DNA of 64,000 nucleotides. It comes from Thuidium tamariscinum (lineage: Eukaryota; Streptophyta; Bryopsida; Hypnales; Thuidiaceae). How positions within the stretch are numbered: the first letter of the stretch is position 1; each line of letters starts with the position of its first letter. Below are positions 24,395-37,070 of the stretch, piece by piece. The notes beneath the pieces were generated by a model. It saw nothing but the letters and a program-made list of their open reading frames with translations, searched no databases and was not told the DNA's origin. The translations under genes and the position numbers were made by a program. The stretch covers positions 20,289,501 through 20,353,500 of the forward strand of contig OX344749.2 in NCBI GenBank assembly GCA_947034885.2. The letters run 5' to 3'.

Positions 24395-25133
24395 ACTTGG
24401 GTGATGGCAAGAAACACTTGTCCTATTTTTTGTCCCCTTAGCCTTGGAAATGTGATTTTTTACTCATAACTTTTGCATCAATTGTCCAAATTCACACAAA
24501 ACTTGAAATGAAGGTACACATAAAAGTTCTAGACATAATGTAATTTTTAAAATTTTCTTAAAATTATTTTACTATTTTTAAATAGCCTCCGATTGGATGT
24601 CTACTTTGGCCATTGGGGGGGGGGGGTAGTCCTATTTTTGACCCAAAAATCAAAATTTTAAGCTCAAAATTGTCATGCAAAGACATTTGATAAAGTGACA
24701 CAAGACCACAAAGAAATTTTCTAAAAATAGTAAATTGTCCACCTTCCACATGTGCTCAAAGTGTAGTACCAAGGTACACTTGTAGAGAACACAAAATATT
24801 TTTCTCAAAGATGAAAATGGTTGAAGGGAAGCATCTTAAGGTTAGAAAAAATGAATTAATTTAATTTAATCTAATTTAATTTTCTTACTATTTTTTAAAA
24901 ATCAAACATCAAAGTGTCTATTTTCATTGTATTTTTCATTGTACTTTTTTGTGCATAATTTTTCAAGTTAAAATTTTCTTATGTATGAATTTTAAGAGAC
25001 ACAATATTCTCATTGCTCTTCAAATTATCTATATTTTATTTTATTTAAAAAAATTATTCCAAAAGTCATAGGACTTATTGAAATAGGTCATTTTGAAACA
25101 AAACTAGTAAGTGTTTCTTGCAACGACCTACTT
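24395..25133 (-). mobile_element. Family B TIR element B2, ACTT target duplication
   Basis: A 731-bp element (24399-25129) in inverted orientation relative to B1, with left end GGGTGATGGCAAGAAACACT and right end AGTGTTTCTTGCAACGACCT. A perfect ACTT duplication flanks it at 24395-24398 and 25130-25133. It belongs to the B1/B5 subfamily and contains an internal run of 12 G at 24615-24626. It is non-coding. Confidence 0.87.
24615..24626. repeat. G12 homopolymer
   Basis: Twelve consecutive G residues within element B2; the equivalent position in B1 has only five G. Such runs are error-prone in sequencing, so the exact length is uncertain. Confidence 0.8.
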
Positions 25134-26166
25134 CAAGGATAAATGTACTTTAGCTAATGTATCAAGTTCAACATTTTTTGAACATTGAATAAGTGTTTAA
25201 TCTATCCAATAGTATAAATATTTTTCCAATATTTTGCAATGTATGTTTTAGGCCATCTAAATTTTAATTTAAAAAATAATAATTTAAAAAAAATTTCACA
25301 GCCAGTAGTAGAATTATTTCCCCTAGACTTTGACTCCTTTCTTTTTTTATTTGAAAGTTGTAAATGTAAGGTAATAGGGCACTAAAGTCTTAAGACCTAT
25401 TTTCATTAAAAGAAAAGGACAATCAAAATTGTCATTTCTATTAAGTATGTTAAATCTTATTACTAGAATTAGTGGGTTTATTCTATCAAGTATACTTAAT
25501 CTCACTACTAGAACTAGTAGTTCTAAATTCTATTTTTTTTAAAGTCCCTTAAAATTTCCATTTTTATTAAGGATATTAAATTGTGAGGGAATTTTTATAA
25601 AATAAAATAAAATAGATTGAAAAAATGAATCTTGTATGATATTTTCTCACGAAGTTTTTATGATTGCCTACAAAATAGGAAGCTCCATCCATGGTAAATA
25701 ATCATTCTTGCATATGGTAAATTAATAGACAAACTCCAAATTTTTACCCTCATTGAAGGCTTGAAGTATACATATAGAAGAGTCTACCCCAAACCATCAC
25801 ATAATACAATATTACAAAACTAAAAAATATATTACATTCTCTAAAAAGAATTTTTTTAATATTATATGTTTTATGTTTATTCTAATTGTCTTGTTTCATG
25901 TTTTCTTGTAGATACATAAGAAATCTAGGTATATTATTCATTTTAAAGAGAGACTCCGTATGATATTATTTTTAGTACATTATTATATTCATATAAAAGA
26001 TGGAAAATGGCAAAATCTATCAAAAAAATTAGTAATTTATTTAGAAATCAATCACATTGGGATAAAATCACTATACTACATTGTGTAAAGTTTTTACTTG
26101 AATACAATTTTTACTCAATCAAAAATAGCATTCACTTTGCTTCTAAAAATCCAAACTTGTGACTAA

Positions 26167-26170
<4 letters not shown>
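25134..26170. other. AT-rich DNA without recognised genes
   Basis: No coding motif or recognised transposon. A short near-duplicate about 60 bp apart near 25440-25510 (variants of TTAAATCTTATTACTAGAA) was noticed. Confidence 0.5.

Positions 26171-26234
<64 letters not shown>
26171..26234. repeat. (TA)32 microsatellite
   Basis: A perfect TA dinucleotide run of 64 bp. Any open frame across it is artefactual. Confidence 0.97.
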
Positions 26235-26235
<1 letters not shown>

Positions 26236-26618
26236 CAATTTTTTTTAAATCCATCTTTTTATATTCAAAATAGAATTTGTGTGTATTATACGGATTTAAA
26301 AAATATATATAGAAATACTTTGAAGAATGATGGAATCTTGCAATTTTCTTGTATTCAACTAAAGATATAAAAGAAAAAGTGAGGAAGGGCAACATTTCTT
26401 TGATCTTCATTGGTTGAATAATCTTTAGACCACCAAAGGTATAAATGGTACTACATCAATGACCTATCCTAAAACAATACAATTATTTATTCTAATAATA
26501 GTTATGAATGAATCTTCAAATAAAAAGGATGTCCCTAATATAATATTTATAACACTAGTATCACCTAAATTTGGCATGCAATACTTTTTGGCCTTAAACT
26601 ACGTAAATAATCTACTAT
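26235..26618. other. AT-rich flank of the CACTA element
   Basis: No gene or repeat is recognised between the TA microsatellite and the CACTA insertion. Confidence 0.5.
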
Positions 26619-26864
26619 GGACACTACTAGAATATGAGCATTTAATGACTGCAAAAATATGACTGGGGATGACTGGTGACTGCTCGCAGTCATATTTTGG
26701 TAATTGAAAACTTTGGGAAAAAAAATGACTGCAAATATGACTGCTAGTCACATTTTTGTTTTATACTTCATGGCCGTATAGTATATATCCATTGAGAATG
26801 GCAAAACACTTCACAGGGAACTTTGGGGAATGTGTTTTGGGAACGCCCAGTCATACTTGCCAGT

Positions 26865-27277
26865 CATATTTTTCTCCAGTCATATTTTGTAGTCATATTT
26901 GTACTATTATTACAATTTTTTTTTGGGGGGTAGCCCAAGTGCAATTTGGGCCCCAAAAGTACCCAGTCGTATTTTTTCCTTAGTCACATTATGTAGTTAT
27001 ATTTTTTAAATAGTCATATTTTGCAATCATATTTATACAACTATTACAATTATTTTTTGGGGGGTAGCCCAAGTGCAATTTGGGCCCCAAAAGTACCCAG
27101 TCGTATTTTTTCCTCAGTCACATTATGTAGTTATATTTTTTAAATAGTCATATTTTGCAGTCATATTTATACAACTATTACAATTATTTTTTGGGGGGTA
27201 GCCCAAGTGCAATTTGGGCCCCCAAAGTACTTAGTCATATTTTTTTCTCAGTCACATTATGCAGTCATATTTTCAAT
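26865..27277. repeat. 134-bp tandem repeat, three copies
   Basis: The motif GGGGTAGCCCAAGTGCAATT recurs with TAGCCC starting at 26931, 27065 and 27199, an exact period of 134. Each unit also contains AGTCATATTTT and AGTCACATTATG, so the array multiplies the subterminal CACTA motif. Confidence 0.92.
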
Positions 27278-28150
27278 CACCCTTTCTTGATAGTAAAGAA
27301 TTTTCAGTTTTTGGGCCACACATGAAAGACATGCTCAAAGGTAGGTAAACCTTTTGTATTTTAGCCATAAGGATCATTTCTTTTGATGTAGATATGACTT
27401 CATTTCTTGCATGCACTGAATTTTTTTTAAGCTTCATCTATTATAAAATATGTACGAAACAATTAGGCTAGGGTGGCTACATATTTGTATTCAAATTCCT
27501 TAAATTACATATTTCAATGTACTAATGAGGCAAGGTTGTTCCTAAAGGAAGAAGACATTGCAAATATAACTTTGCAAATGGACTTTTTTCTTGCCTACTC
27601 CATTGGAAGGGGTGGTGGACATTGGAAAGCTTTTGAATACTTTGAATGTCTCTTAACCCTTGAAATATGGTTTCGTTCCTCACAACAGTTTCATTTTGAA
27701 GTTCATTAGCATATACATTTGCTGAAGACACATACAAAACAAAAAGTGCTTCACACATGAAGGCAATAATTTAAAAAAAAAATTAAGATGGTTCTCTAAT
27801 TTGCTTCGAGAACAATTGAAGCTAAAAGGATGTGACATCATCTCTTCTTTATATGTAGAAAGATTATACAAGAAGTATTGTATATTGCAATGGCGCCATT
27901 CATCCAAGACAAACATACTTACATTCTTTCCTTTTGCGTTATACACCAAAAACATTGTTGCATAGAATCCTCTATATGAATTATTGAAGACCATTTTGGA
28001 TGTATTGTTCTTTGTCATACAGAGAAACTCATTCTGAATCAGCTTCGTTGTACTATAAGTCATTCACAATTATGTCATCTTGCTTGAGACGTTGTAATGT
28101 AGTTGCAACCACATCGGCTTCTACTTCCACTACTTCATACAAGGGTATCT

Positions 28151-28884
28151 TTAGAAGAAGATCTTTGTACAAGTCTGTGGCTCCCAATCCATGAAAATTT
28201 GTTGTCTTTCCCAAGGATATGCATTGCACTTCAGGTGTTGCTTGATGTGCAGAGAATAATTGAACACCTCTTGGTTCCTTTTAAAGTACAACTTCCATCC
28301 ACTCTTGCCCATGTCTAGTATAAAGAATACATGTTTAATGTGTAGAGGAAAAGCAAATGACTGTGTCGAGTAAAGGATCAATTTTTGAAAATTCACACTA
28401 GTGAATCCATACTCATCACGCTTTATGGTAGCCCCATCCTCCTTTGTATTTGCAACCACCCAATTGCAATATAGCACTACTACCTCAAAGTTTGCGTAAT
28501 TTACAAATAAGATCTCTTCTACACACCCCCAAACTCCAATTCTAAAGCCTTCATGTTCCTATCCTTTACATTTGCTCGACACAATTGTCGAAAAGTTTCA
28601 GCTACTCTTGAATCCATTCTTGTCAATTGTTTCTCACAATTTTGAATATAAATGTGATTTTCAAATGCATACATAGAACGATATGACTTGGCTTGATCTG
28701 ATGGAGATAACATCAAAATTCCCACATCCTCTTCTATTTCTTCAATCCCGTCTTTCATAGCACAGAACACTATCTTTGAAAACCAAATGTGGAACTCCTC
28801 ATCATATAGTTTCGTTAAATATTGTATCTGTTTTTTTTGTTTTTTACGCCTATATTGTCGACGTTCATATTCACAAACTGACAT
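28151..28884 (-). pseudogene. Frameshifted CACTA transposase-associated fragment (DUF4216-like)
   Basis: Two minus-strand frames follow each other. The upstream one (28884-28519) contains YDEEFHIWFSK and a run to LELEFGGV, then stops. The second frame (from about 28525 down to 28151) contains VVLYCNWVVANT, KRDEYGFTSVNF and HIKHVFFILD. The pattern of a cysteine-tryptophan strand, then D-E-Y/F-GFT-x-VNF, then a QVFY-like strand is that of the DUF4216 region at the C-terminal side of TNP2-type En/Spm transposases. The catalytic TNP2 region is absent, and the frame changes near 28519, so it is a relic. Family identity is by eye. Confidence 0.7.
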
Positions 28885-29319
28885 ATCATCTTCATATTTT
28901 TTATATTATACAACCATGAAGCATGTGATGTCATCAAAAACATGCAAAACAATGCACTACATGGAGTCATATTTTAGTGCTAATCATTACATTCAATCTT
29001 TTTTGCAATAACATAATTACATGTAGTTGTATAGGCAATTGTATAATAAGATTCAATCATATATTAAATTACATTATTCTAAGTAGTCATATATGTAATT
29101 ATATTATTAGTTTTAGTCACATATGACATCACATTACAATATACAGTCATATATACAATTGTATTACTAAATTCAGTCATATATTAAATTACATTACTAT
29201 AGGTAGTTACAAATGCAATTGTATCACTAGGTTCAGTCATCATTTTTAGGGTTTTAAAATCCTAGCCGTCACTTTTTTAGGGCTTTGAAACCCTAGCCGC
29301 CACTTCATGTGCTTCATCT

Positions 29320-29760
29320 TCTTTCTTCTTTATAGTTTTCTACTTCTTGTTTCTTGTTTTTTCTTTTGTTTTTTGAAGTTTTAGTAGTAGTTGTTTGTTG
29401 TTTGTTGTTGTTGTTGTTGGTGATGATGGTGAGTTGTTGCTTTCTAACTCTTGTTTCTTCTTTCTTCTTTTGTTTTTTGAGGTTTTAGTAGTAGTTCTTT
29501 GGTGGTGGTGAGTTGTTGCTTTCTAACTCTTGTTTCTTCCTCCTTGTGTTTTTGAAGGTCTGGTGGTGGCGGTGAGTTGTTGCTTCCTAACTCTTGTTTC
29601 TTCCTCCTTCTTGTGTTTTTTGAAGGTTTGGTGGTGGTGGTGAGTTGTTACTTCCTAACTCTTGTTTTTTGTTTTGTTTTTTGTTTTTTGAAGATCTAAT
29701 TGTTATATTGTTGTATTTTAGTTGTTGTTAAGTTGTTGCTTTCTAAGTTTTGTTTCTTCT
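29320..29760. repeat. T/G-rich minisatellite in the CACTA element
   Basis: GAGTTGTTGCTTTCTAACTC or close variants recur at 29431, 29510, 29573, 29642 and 29729 (intervals 79, 63, 69 and 87), separated by GGTGGTGGTG and TTTTTTGAAG stretches. The array is variable in unit length. Confidence 0.8.
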
Positions 29761-29839
29761 TTTTTGTTTCGTTTTTTAAAGTTTTAATTATTATATTGTT
29801 GTATTTGTGTTGTTGTTCTTCTAAAACTAACTTGAACAA

Positions 29840-30555
29840 CAGAGTGACTCATTATAGTCATATTCTATATAAGCCAAAATGTGACTCATTGTAGTCATAT
29901 CCGATATTACTCAAAATATGACTTGCCGCAATCATATTTCATCATTCAAAATATGACTCATTACAGTCATATTCCATATCACTTAAAATATGACTCAAAA
30001 TATGACTCATTGCAATCATATTCCAAATCACTTAAAATATGATTGAAAATATTACTCACTACAGTCATATTCCATATCATTAAAAAAAATGACTTAGAAT
30101 ATGACTTGCTGCAGTCATATATCATATCACTCAAAAAATGACTCACTATAGTTATATTCCATGTCACTAAGAATATCACTTGTTGCAGTCATATTCCATA
30201 TCACTCAAATTATGACTCACCGCAGTCACAATCCACGTCATCAAAAATATAACTAAGACAAGTCACATTCCATGCAAGATTTTTTTATTTTGCCCGGGCA
30301 GCTAATGAAAATGTCAAACCTCCAAGGAAAGTCAACATATACGCCATGTTGGCAAAACACGTCTAAAAATGGTTTATTATACTCTCAAATCCATATGACT
30401 GCAAATATGACTCACTAGTCATATGACTGAAAGTGAATGACTCGACCATGACTCATCTCAGTCACATTCCGCTCATCTACAGTGATTTTTGCTTGAGTCA
30501 CATTCTTGAATTTTGTGACTCACTGCAGTCATATTTCGCAGTCATAAAACATTCA
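29840..30555. repeat. CACTA subterminal repeats
   Basis: About fifteen diverged units of ATATGACTCA(T/C)TGCAGTCATATTCC, roughly every 40-60 bp, in which TATGACT and AGTCATA form inverted pairs. In CACTA elements such subterminal motifs are transposase-binding sites; here that role is inferred. Confidence 0.85.
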
Positions 30556-30571
30556 TTTTCTTATAGTGGGA

Positions 30572-33135
30572 AAAAAAATATTGACTAGATGCTATTTTTT
30601 TGTCAAACTACTTACAAGAATATGAAATCTATTGAACCCTTTCAAATTTCATTGCTTCAAGTGTTTGGCTCTAATTATATTCATAATTATGTGTATTACA
30701 AGTCACATCACAAATGTAAAATATACAATTCATTATATAGGGTGGATGCATGGTTTGGAGTCTCAACAATCACTATAGTAGGATGCTCCAAATCTAATCG
30801 GCCTTTCTAAATCACTCTAGTAGAGTACACCAAAAGTGATGAAACATATTTCTAAACAGTAGAAAGTGAATGGGTATTGGAAGTGAATGTTGTTGTATGT
30901 ACCTTGTTTGCCGTGTGTACGTTGCCAAAGTGTACCTTATGTCATTGTTGTAATTGAAATATAGGTGTAAATTTTTTTTAATTTTTTAATTTATAGAAAT
31001 ACTGAAATTCAATAATTCTCTCATTGTTGGTTAAAATGCCATAAAACAAAGCCCATACACTCCTCTTCATTCAAGGCTTTCTGATAGTACCAAGAATGTG
31101 ACCAAGGAATGCAAGGTCTGAGAGATCTCAATGTAACAAATAAAACAAAACAATCTTAAAGGTATAGATGTCACAAGGTTGATTTCAAGGAGGATTATGC
31201 ATTTCAAAGTAAATATCTCACAAAGTATTGTAGTCCCATATGCTATTTTTGGATAGAAAACATAAGAACTTAATTAAGAAAACATCCCATTTTATTTATT
31301 TTGACAACTGATGTCTATCAACATTGATTTATTGACTCTTAAAGATAAATGTATGGCTTGGAGGATGCACTAAGTAGTAGAAGTAGCCATATTGTACATA
31401 CTATAGGGTGTGGAATAATGGAATGCATTAGGAAAAAAATAGATTTATGATACCTTCCTTTTTATTAATTTTATGGGACAAAAGTCTTAATTTTGAATAA
31501 AGGGCTAGCATTTAACATCACATTTACACTACATTGTCTTTTTACTCTAGATTCTTTGAGCTTTGACGATCTTATTTATATACCAATCAAAGCCTAACTT
31601 CAAACATTATTGTTGAAGTATTCTTTCAATAAAGTAGCAATTGCTAAATAGTCTATTACTAATGTAGTACTATAATAATGTCAAAAAATAGAAGTATACT
31701 CACAATAATGAAATTATATTTAATGAATATGATGTTTCAATATTTTAAGATGGTTGTAGTTGAATAGTGTCATTATAGTTTTGTAAATTGTAGAGATATT
31801 GAAATGCTATGTAATGTGTACAAATCAACAATCAACTTTCAAAACTTTGTTTTAATAATGAAAGTATCATTTATGGAAATTGATGCAATTTTTGTTGAAT
31901 GGTTGTATGGCAGTAGTTAATTTTCAATACTAAAATATACATGTTTTGGACTAATTGTCTCAAACTTCTTTGTTGTTTGATCTTTTGAAAACATGTGAAT
32001 CAGAAACTAGTTGCAAATTGAGCTTATAAATTTAGAATGTATTTGTTTGTGGTGATGGCAAGAAAATTTTGTAAATTCAATAGACTTGCCAAAAAGAAAC
32101 AAAACAATATTTCGCATTCCATATGATAGTTGACTTACTTATTTGAGCAAATATATTACAAAATGTATTAGGTATATAAAATTGCTAAGGTTGGTGATGA
32201 TATTTCTTGAAATATTTTCCAACAACTATTTCTTAATCAACAAATGAAATTGGCATCTAACCCAAGTTGTTTCATATTTTTTTGAGCTTTGTAGAATTGG
32301 ATATGAATTTTTGGATGTTGGAGCACTAAGTGGTTAAGAAGCCCTATAATTGTGAATCCTAAATGCTACACCAAATTTTGTTATTGTAAGTAGTGCAAAA
32401 AAATTGAACTTATACAACATATAATATATTTATTGTTGATGGGAATTACAATTAGTGTATGTCCTTCTTTAATGAACTACATTAGAAAATTACATAATGA
32501 TAGGGTGCAAAATAAACAATAGACAAAAAATAATACCTCCCCTATTAAATACTTAATGGTTGCACCTATGTCCATATTTTTTTCAAGGATTGCACCCCCA
32601 TCAAATGTATGGATTATTGCAATAGTTAAGTTTTATGCATGTGGACTTTTTTAATACATGAACACATAGAAATAGTTTGTAGAGACTAATGTAAGAGTAA
32701 ATGAAAAAAATTCTTTACCTAAAAATGAATTCTTTTGTGCCAATATCATTGTATTTCATGTGGTTATAGACTTTTACAAAGTGAAAATTAGGTTCAATCT
32801 TTGGAAGTCATTTTCTTATGAATTTTTTTCTTTCTTTTGTGTAATATATTTGAAGTTCTCAGTAGGCATGTTTTCTAGTCAATTACTTGTAAAATCTATC
32901 TTTATCAATATATATGAAGTTATGAAGGTTCTTTTTAGATGGCCTTCTTTTATTAATCAATGAAGCAACCTTGAATAGTAGTGAGACACTAAACCATGCA
33001 TCTACCTTGTAAATATGAGAGAGTTTGTCTTAAGACATTAGTTCAACAATGTGCAATTATAGATTACACTTGGAAGAAGTCAATACATATGCATAATTAG
33101 TTTGCAAGTCTAGTGTAATTAGAAATTGCACTTCC
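30572..33135. other. AT-rich DNA without recognised genes
   Basis: No coding motif and no transposon ends were recognised in this 2.5-kb stretch. Confidence 0.5.
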
Positions 33136-34055
33136 TTAACCCCTAAAGGACCAAGGCCTTTCTTCTGTCAAAAACCTCTCAAAACTGCCATTTCTGTTGC
33201 ATTCATCCAAGAAAACAAAAAATATTTTTTTTAAGAATCTAACCATATGATCTTGTACTTAACTTGATTGAGATCAAGTGGTAAAAATTTCATGAAGTTT
33301 GACCGTACAGATTGGAAGATATGAGCATTCAAAGTTGGAAATACAAGTTTTTTTGAACTGTGGTTTGCAATTTCAGATGACTTTGACTGGAATTTGTATT
33401 AAAAAATTGCACTATAGACTTTGAATTTATAATTTTTTGTGTTAAGAAATTGAGTTGAGAGTCTAGGAAAAAAATTTCACACAAAAAACACTTGATTTTC
33501 ATTCTTTAAAAAATTGTTAAGTAGATGTAGGTCTAAGATTGAAAGAAAAACTAAATGGTTAATAACTCTAAGATGGGATTGAAATACAATAATCCCAATG
33601 GTGAGATTGTTCTAGAAAGTAAACGTAACCTTGTCCAACAATTTTTTTTGAAAAATTGTGAAAATTGCATTAAAAAATGAATCCTATAAGTTATTTTTTC
33701 AAGAAATTGTTTAGATTGCCCGAAAAACAAGATTGTCCATAACTTTCTCATTATAAGTCCAAATAGAGTGAATCAAAGCTTCACATGTAGGCAAAAATAT
33801 ATTATTTTAGAAAAAAAATTAAATTTTGACTTTTTGCAAAAAAAAATTTCTGCCCGCTGAATGAAAATTTGGACTTTTGTGGTATAACTTTTGCTCCCGG
33901 TCACCAATTGAAATAAAAATTACATTCCCATGAAGCTAATCAGTTTTCCTATCTTATGAGAAAGTTTCAAGAAGATTCATTAAAAATTGAGGTCTACGGA
34001 ACCTACCCGAACTCCAAATTGTCCCCCGAGGGGACAATGGTCCTTTAGGGGTTAA
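33136..34055 (-). mobile_element. Family A TIR element A3, inverted copy of A2
   Basis: A 912-bp element (33140-34051) flanked by TTAA at 33136-33139 and 34052-34055. Its left end CCCCTAAAGGACCAAGGCC is the inverse of the A2 right end, and its right end carries the CCCCGAGGGG palindrome and ATGGTCCTTTAGGGG. It aligns with A2 along its whole length with few differences, in the opposite orientation and about 11 kb away. It is non-coding. Confidence 0.92.
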
Positions 34056-36700
34056 GTGCCAAGCCTAAATATTGTATCCTCTAACACAATCAAATGTTTT
34101 AACATGCTTTTTCTTACAAGTCATTCAATAGAGAATTTGATTTAGAAACTAAATACACCACCATATGTCCATAATTGCTATTGAATTTAGCAATAAATAA
34201 TTTTAATTACGTAATTGTTGAAACTCATTATACAATCTTTACATCTCAATTAGTGCAAAAATCTTTGATCTTTCTTCCATTTCAAATTAGTAAATGAGGT
34301 GACCTTTAACTTCAATTTAGACAAAAATCAATGTGATTCTATAATATGCAATCTTGCATTTTTGTCATTTCAAAAGAAATACAAGTTGATTAGAATTCAA
34401 ATGCAATGTAAAGTCAAAAAAGGAAAAAAAGGAAAAAATATTTTTATAACTTTAATAGAAGTTGAGTTAATAAAATAAGAATTTCCAAAATAAATCTCTA
34501 AATGTTTCAATAAATAAATAAAATCACTCAACTAAGATTTACATACCAAATTCTAGAGCCCCACCTTAGAAAATGATTTTTTTAAAGAAATCTTTCTTTT
34601 CTTTCTTTGATTGGACAAAACCAAAGTGAATATGATTGCAAGTATAAAAGTTATAAGTGATATATTTTTTCAATATTTATCTACTACTATCCTTTCAAAA
34701 GAAACAATATCCTACATGAAGGTCAAATTCAACTTATTTTAAGTCATTTATGTAAAAAGTGTTGCATTTCATCTTACGAATGATATTAGATGATGTAGAC
34801 CCTAGGAAATCTGGTGTGGAAATTCAATCAAGGCACTCTCAAACCTTCATGTAGAGTATTATGCATCTATAGGAGGAAATACCCACCCACCCAAATTAAG
34901 AATTGAAGATACACAAATATATTTTGGAGTCTATTTCGAGTCCCCATAACATTATCATGTAGTGATAGGTCCCTTTTTGCATCCTCAAATCTAGGGACTC
35001 CTCTAGAATTGCAATTGGACGTCTCTCAAAAATGATTGTAGAACATGAACCTCAACCAATCTCAACCATTACAATATAACTAAAGCTGGAGCAAGGAGGT
35101 ATCTCTATAAAGTTATACCTTGCATCTTAGAGAAGTTGCTGAGGTTGAGGCAGTATACAATGTTATGTCTACAATAATATACATAGAATATACCTTCTCC
35201 AACCAACCTTGTCCACGTTGTACAATGATCGGGAAAAACCAATGGTTAGTTTAAAGGTAGGCAAAGGAATTGGGAAAAAAACCTGGTTACAATTTGAAAA
35301 CATTGGCCACAAACCAATTGAAAAATCTATAAAAATTTCTATTTTGAAGAAGAAATAGAAAGAATAACCAGACACTAGAGTAAATTGGAAAGTGTGTCGA
35401 TAATGGGGGACCAAGAGTGAGAGATTGGAAAACCCCAGGATGAAACTCCTTGGAGCACCAAAATTGAAGTCTAAAGGAGTTTGGTGCAGTGTTTCTTTTC
35501 TACTATTCTTAGTTGTACCCCACTCTGACGCCCCCTTTCCAAATGGGCAAGGAGAACTGACCCCCTTATTACGCCAGTCAACAACAAGTTGACTAAATTG
35601 CCCCCTATTTTGTGCCGCATATTTCGGATTTTCTTCTAGCCTCCTTGCTTATTTAGGGCCTCTGCATCCATATATGAATTCAGAATTTTCAAAAAATAAA
35701 ATTTTCAAAAAATGAAAAGTTCCAGGGTTTGCCCCGGCGGGGCAATAAGTGGGTCAATTCTCCCTGGCCTTTCCAAATTGGGGTTTCCTTTCCGATTAAC
35801 TCTACTGTGCTCGAAAAACTGGTTCAATTTGGGAAATGAAGAAAATTAGCTGGCGAAACCAAAAAAATCCCTAACACTAAATACTATATCAAATACTGTA
35901 TCAGTCCACCCATGGCCGGTATACGTATATTCTAAATCTAAATTTGTACCTTGTCCACAACAGGGGCAATCATAGTGCCATGTCCTTGGTGTTGGAAGCC
36001 CACGAATCCACGATCCTCCATCCATTGACCACCAATCATTGTTCAGGCCAACCAAGCCAGGGGGGGCCCCTTCATTGATCCAGGTCGCTCATGTCACGAT
36101 TGTCTGTAACATTAAGAAGAGTTCTCTTTATACTATTTTAAAATACCTTTTCTGGGAAATCATAGTTTCCTATAATAAGAAAAATATGATAAATCCCCAG
36201 TCGAAATTGGGTGATTTTGGCAGATTATAGTAAATAAAAGCTACAAATTTTCATTACTCTTGACCGAAAGGCCCTTTTGATAATATTGTTTACAAATGGG
36301 GGCCAAGGGTCCTTTTTGCATCCTTGGAAAAAAGACCCCTTCCATTGAATAAAATTGTTTGTTTGATGGCCTCAGTCAACCTTAATCCTTGAATTAATTT
36401 GCAAGTCCCTCCCAAGTGCCTATCAAAGTGTAATATCTTCATAGCATCAAGAGGATCATTGCTTAGTTATTCAATATTTTTCCCAAGTTGATTTTTTTGC
36501 AATAGATGGTCAAAAAGAAACACTTTGGTCCAAATCCTATACCAAAGATAAAGATGTAGCTGTCTATGACCAATGTAGTCTCCAAAATTGTTCTAAATAT
36601 TAAACCAATATGTGCACTCCATATTCCGTATTTCTTCATTGAGCAATGAAATCATCCATTGTCCACTATTTGGGCTCCTCGGCCTCAAAGGTCATAAAAA
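34056..36700. other. AT-rich DNA with a GC-richer patch, no recognised gene
   Basis: 34056-35450 is AT-rich and structureless. 35500-36100 is more balanced, with a CCCCGGCGGGGC palindrome near 35732, but no coding family is recognised; a 69-codon minus-strand frame with a CPCC motif at 35846-36055 is too short and isolated to call. Confidence 0.4.
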
Positions 36701-36729
36701 AAAGGGTACCCAATTGGAATTTAGCTTCA

Positions 36730-37070
36730 ATTGCTCTCGAACTAGTCAGCATTCTGCGGCTGGTCCTCGTACGGTGCCGGGACTTTCGGTAGGACGAGGT
36801 CGAGACGGACCCTAGAGGGGAGGATTGGCTGACCGTTGGACGGCACCAGAAACCATTGGTCGCCAACGAGAAAATCGACCGAGGTTCGGACGGTGCACTC
36901 GACCGTTGATCGGGACAAGAGCCAGTCCGTCGAGTGGTCAATGACCGTCGGATGGTACATCCATCCTTCGATCGGGGACAAGAGACCGTCAGTCGGCGAA
37001 CAGAATCTGGACAGACCATCGGTCGGGACTACAGACCATCGGTCATCGCAGAGCGGGGAAGAGCGTTACT
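36730..37070. repeat. CG-rich degenerate repeat upstream of the galactosyltransferase gene
   Basis: Diverged copies of GACCGTCGG/GACCATCGGTC recur roughly every 15-40 bp (for example near 36830, 36907, 36946, 36986, 37013, 37033). CG dinucleotides are far denser than elsewhere. The region lies 1.3-1.6 kb upstream of the start codon and could be a promoter-side CG island or a short retroelement leader. Open frames on both strands reflect composition only. Confidence 0.45.

Larger units (their letters stand above)
26619..30571 (-). mobile_element. Defective CACTA (En/Spm) DNA transposon, 3.95 kb
   Basis: The element runs 26622-30568. The left end reads CACTACTAGAATATGAGC and continues to ATGACTGC; the right end on the other strand reads CACTATAAGAAAATGAAT and likewise continues to ATGACTGC, so the TIRs are about 31 bp with mismatches. 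Both sides carry the 3-bp duplication GGA (26619-26621, 30569-30571), as expected for the superfamily. Many subterminal copies of AGTCATATT in both orientations lie in the outer segments, also typical. The interior holds a 134-bp tandem array, a minus-strand transposase remnant and a T/G-rich minisatellite. There is no complete transposase, so it is non-autonomous. Confidence 0.92.

Noticed and set aside
35846-36055. 69-codon minus-strand frame with a CPCCGQG motif suggesting a zinc ribbon
   Set aside because: Only one cysteine cluster is present, the frame is isolated and no neighbouring exon continues it.
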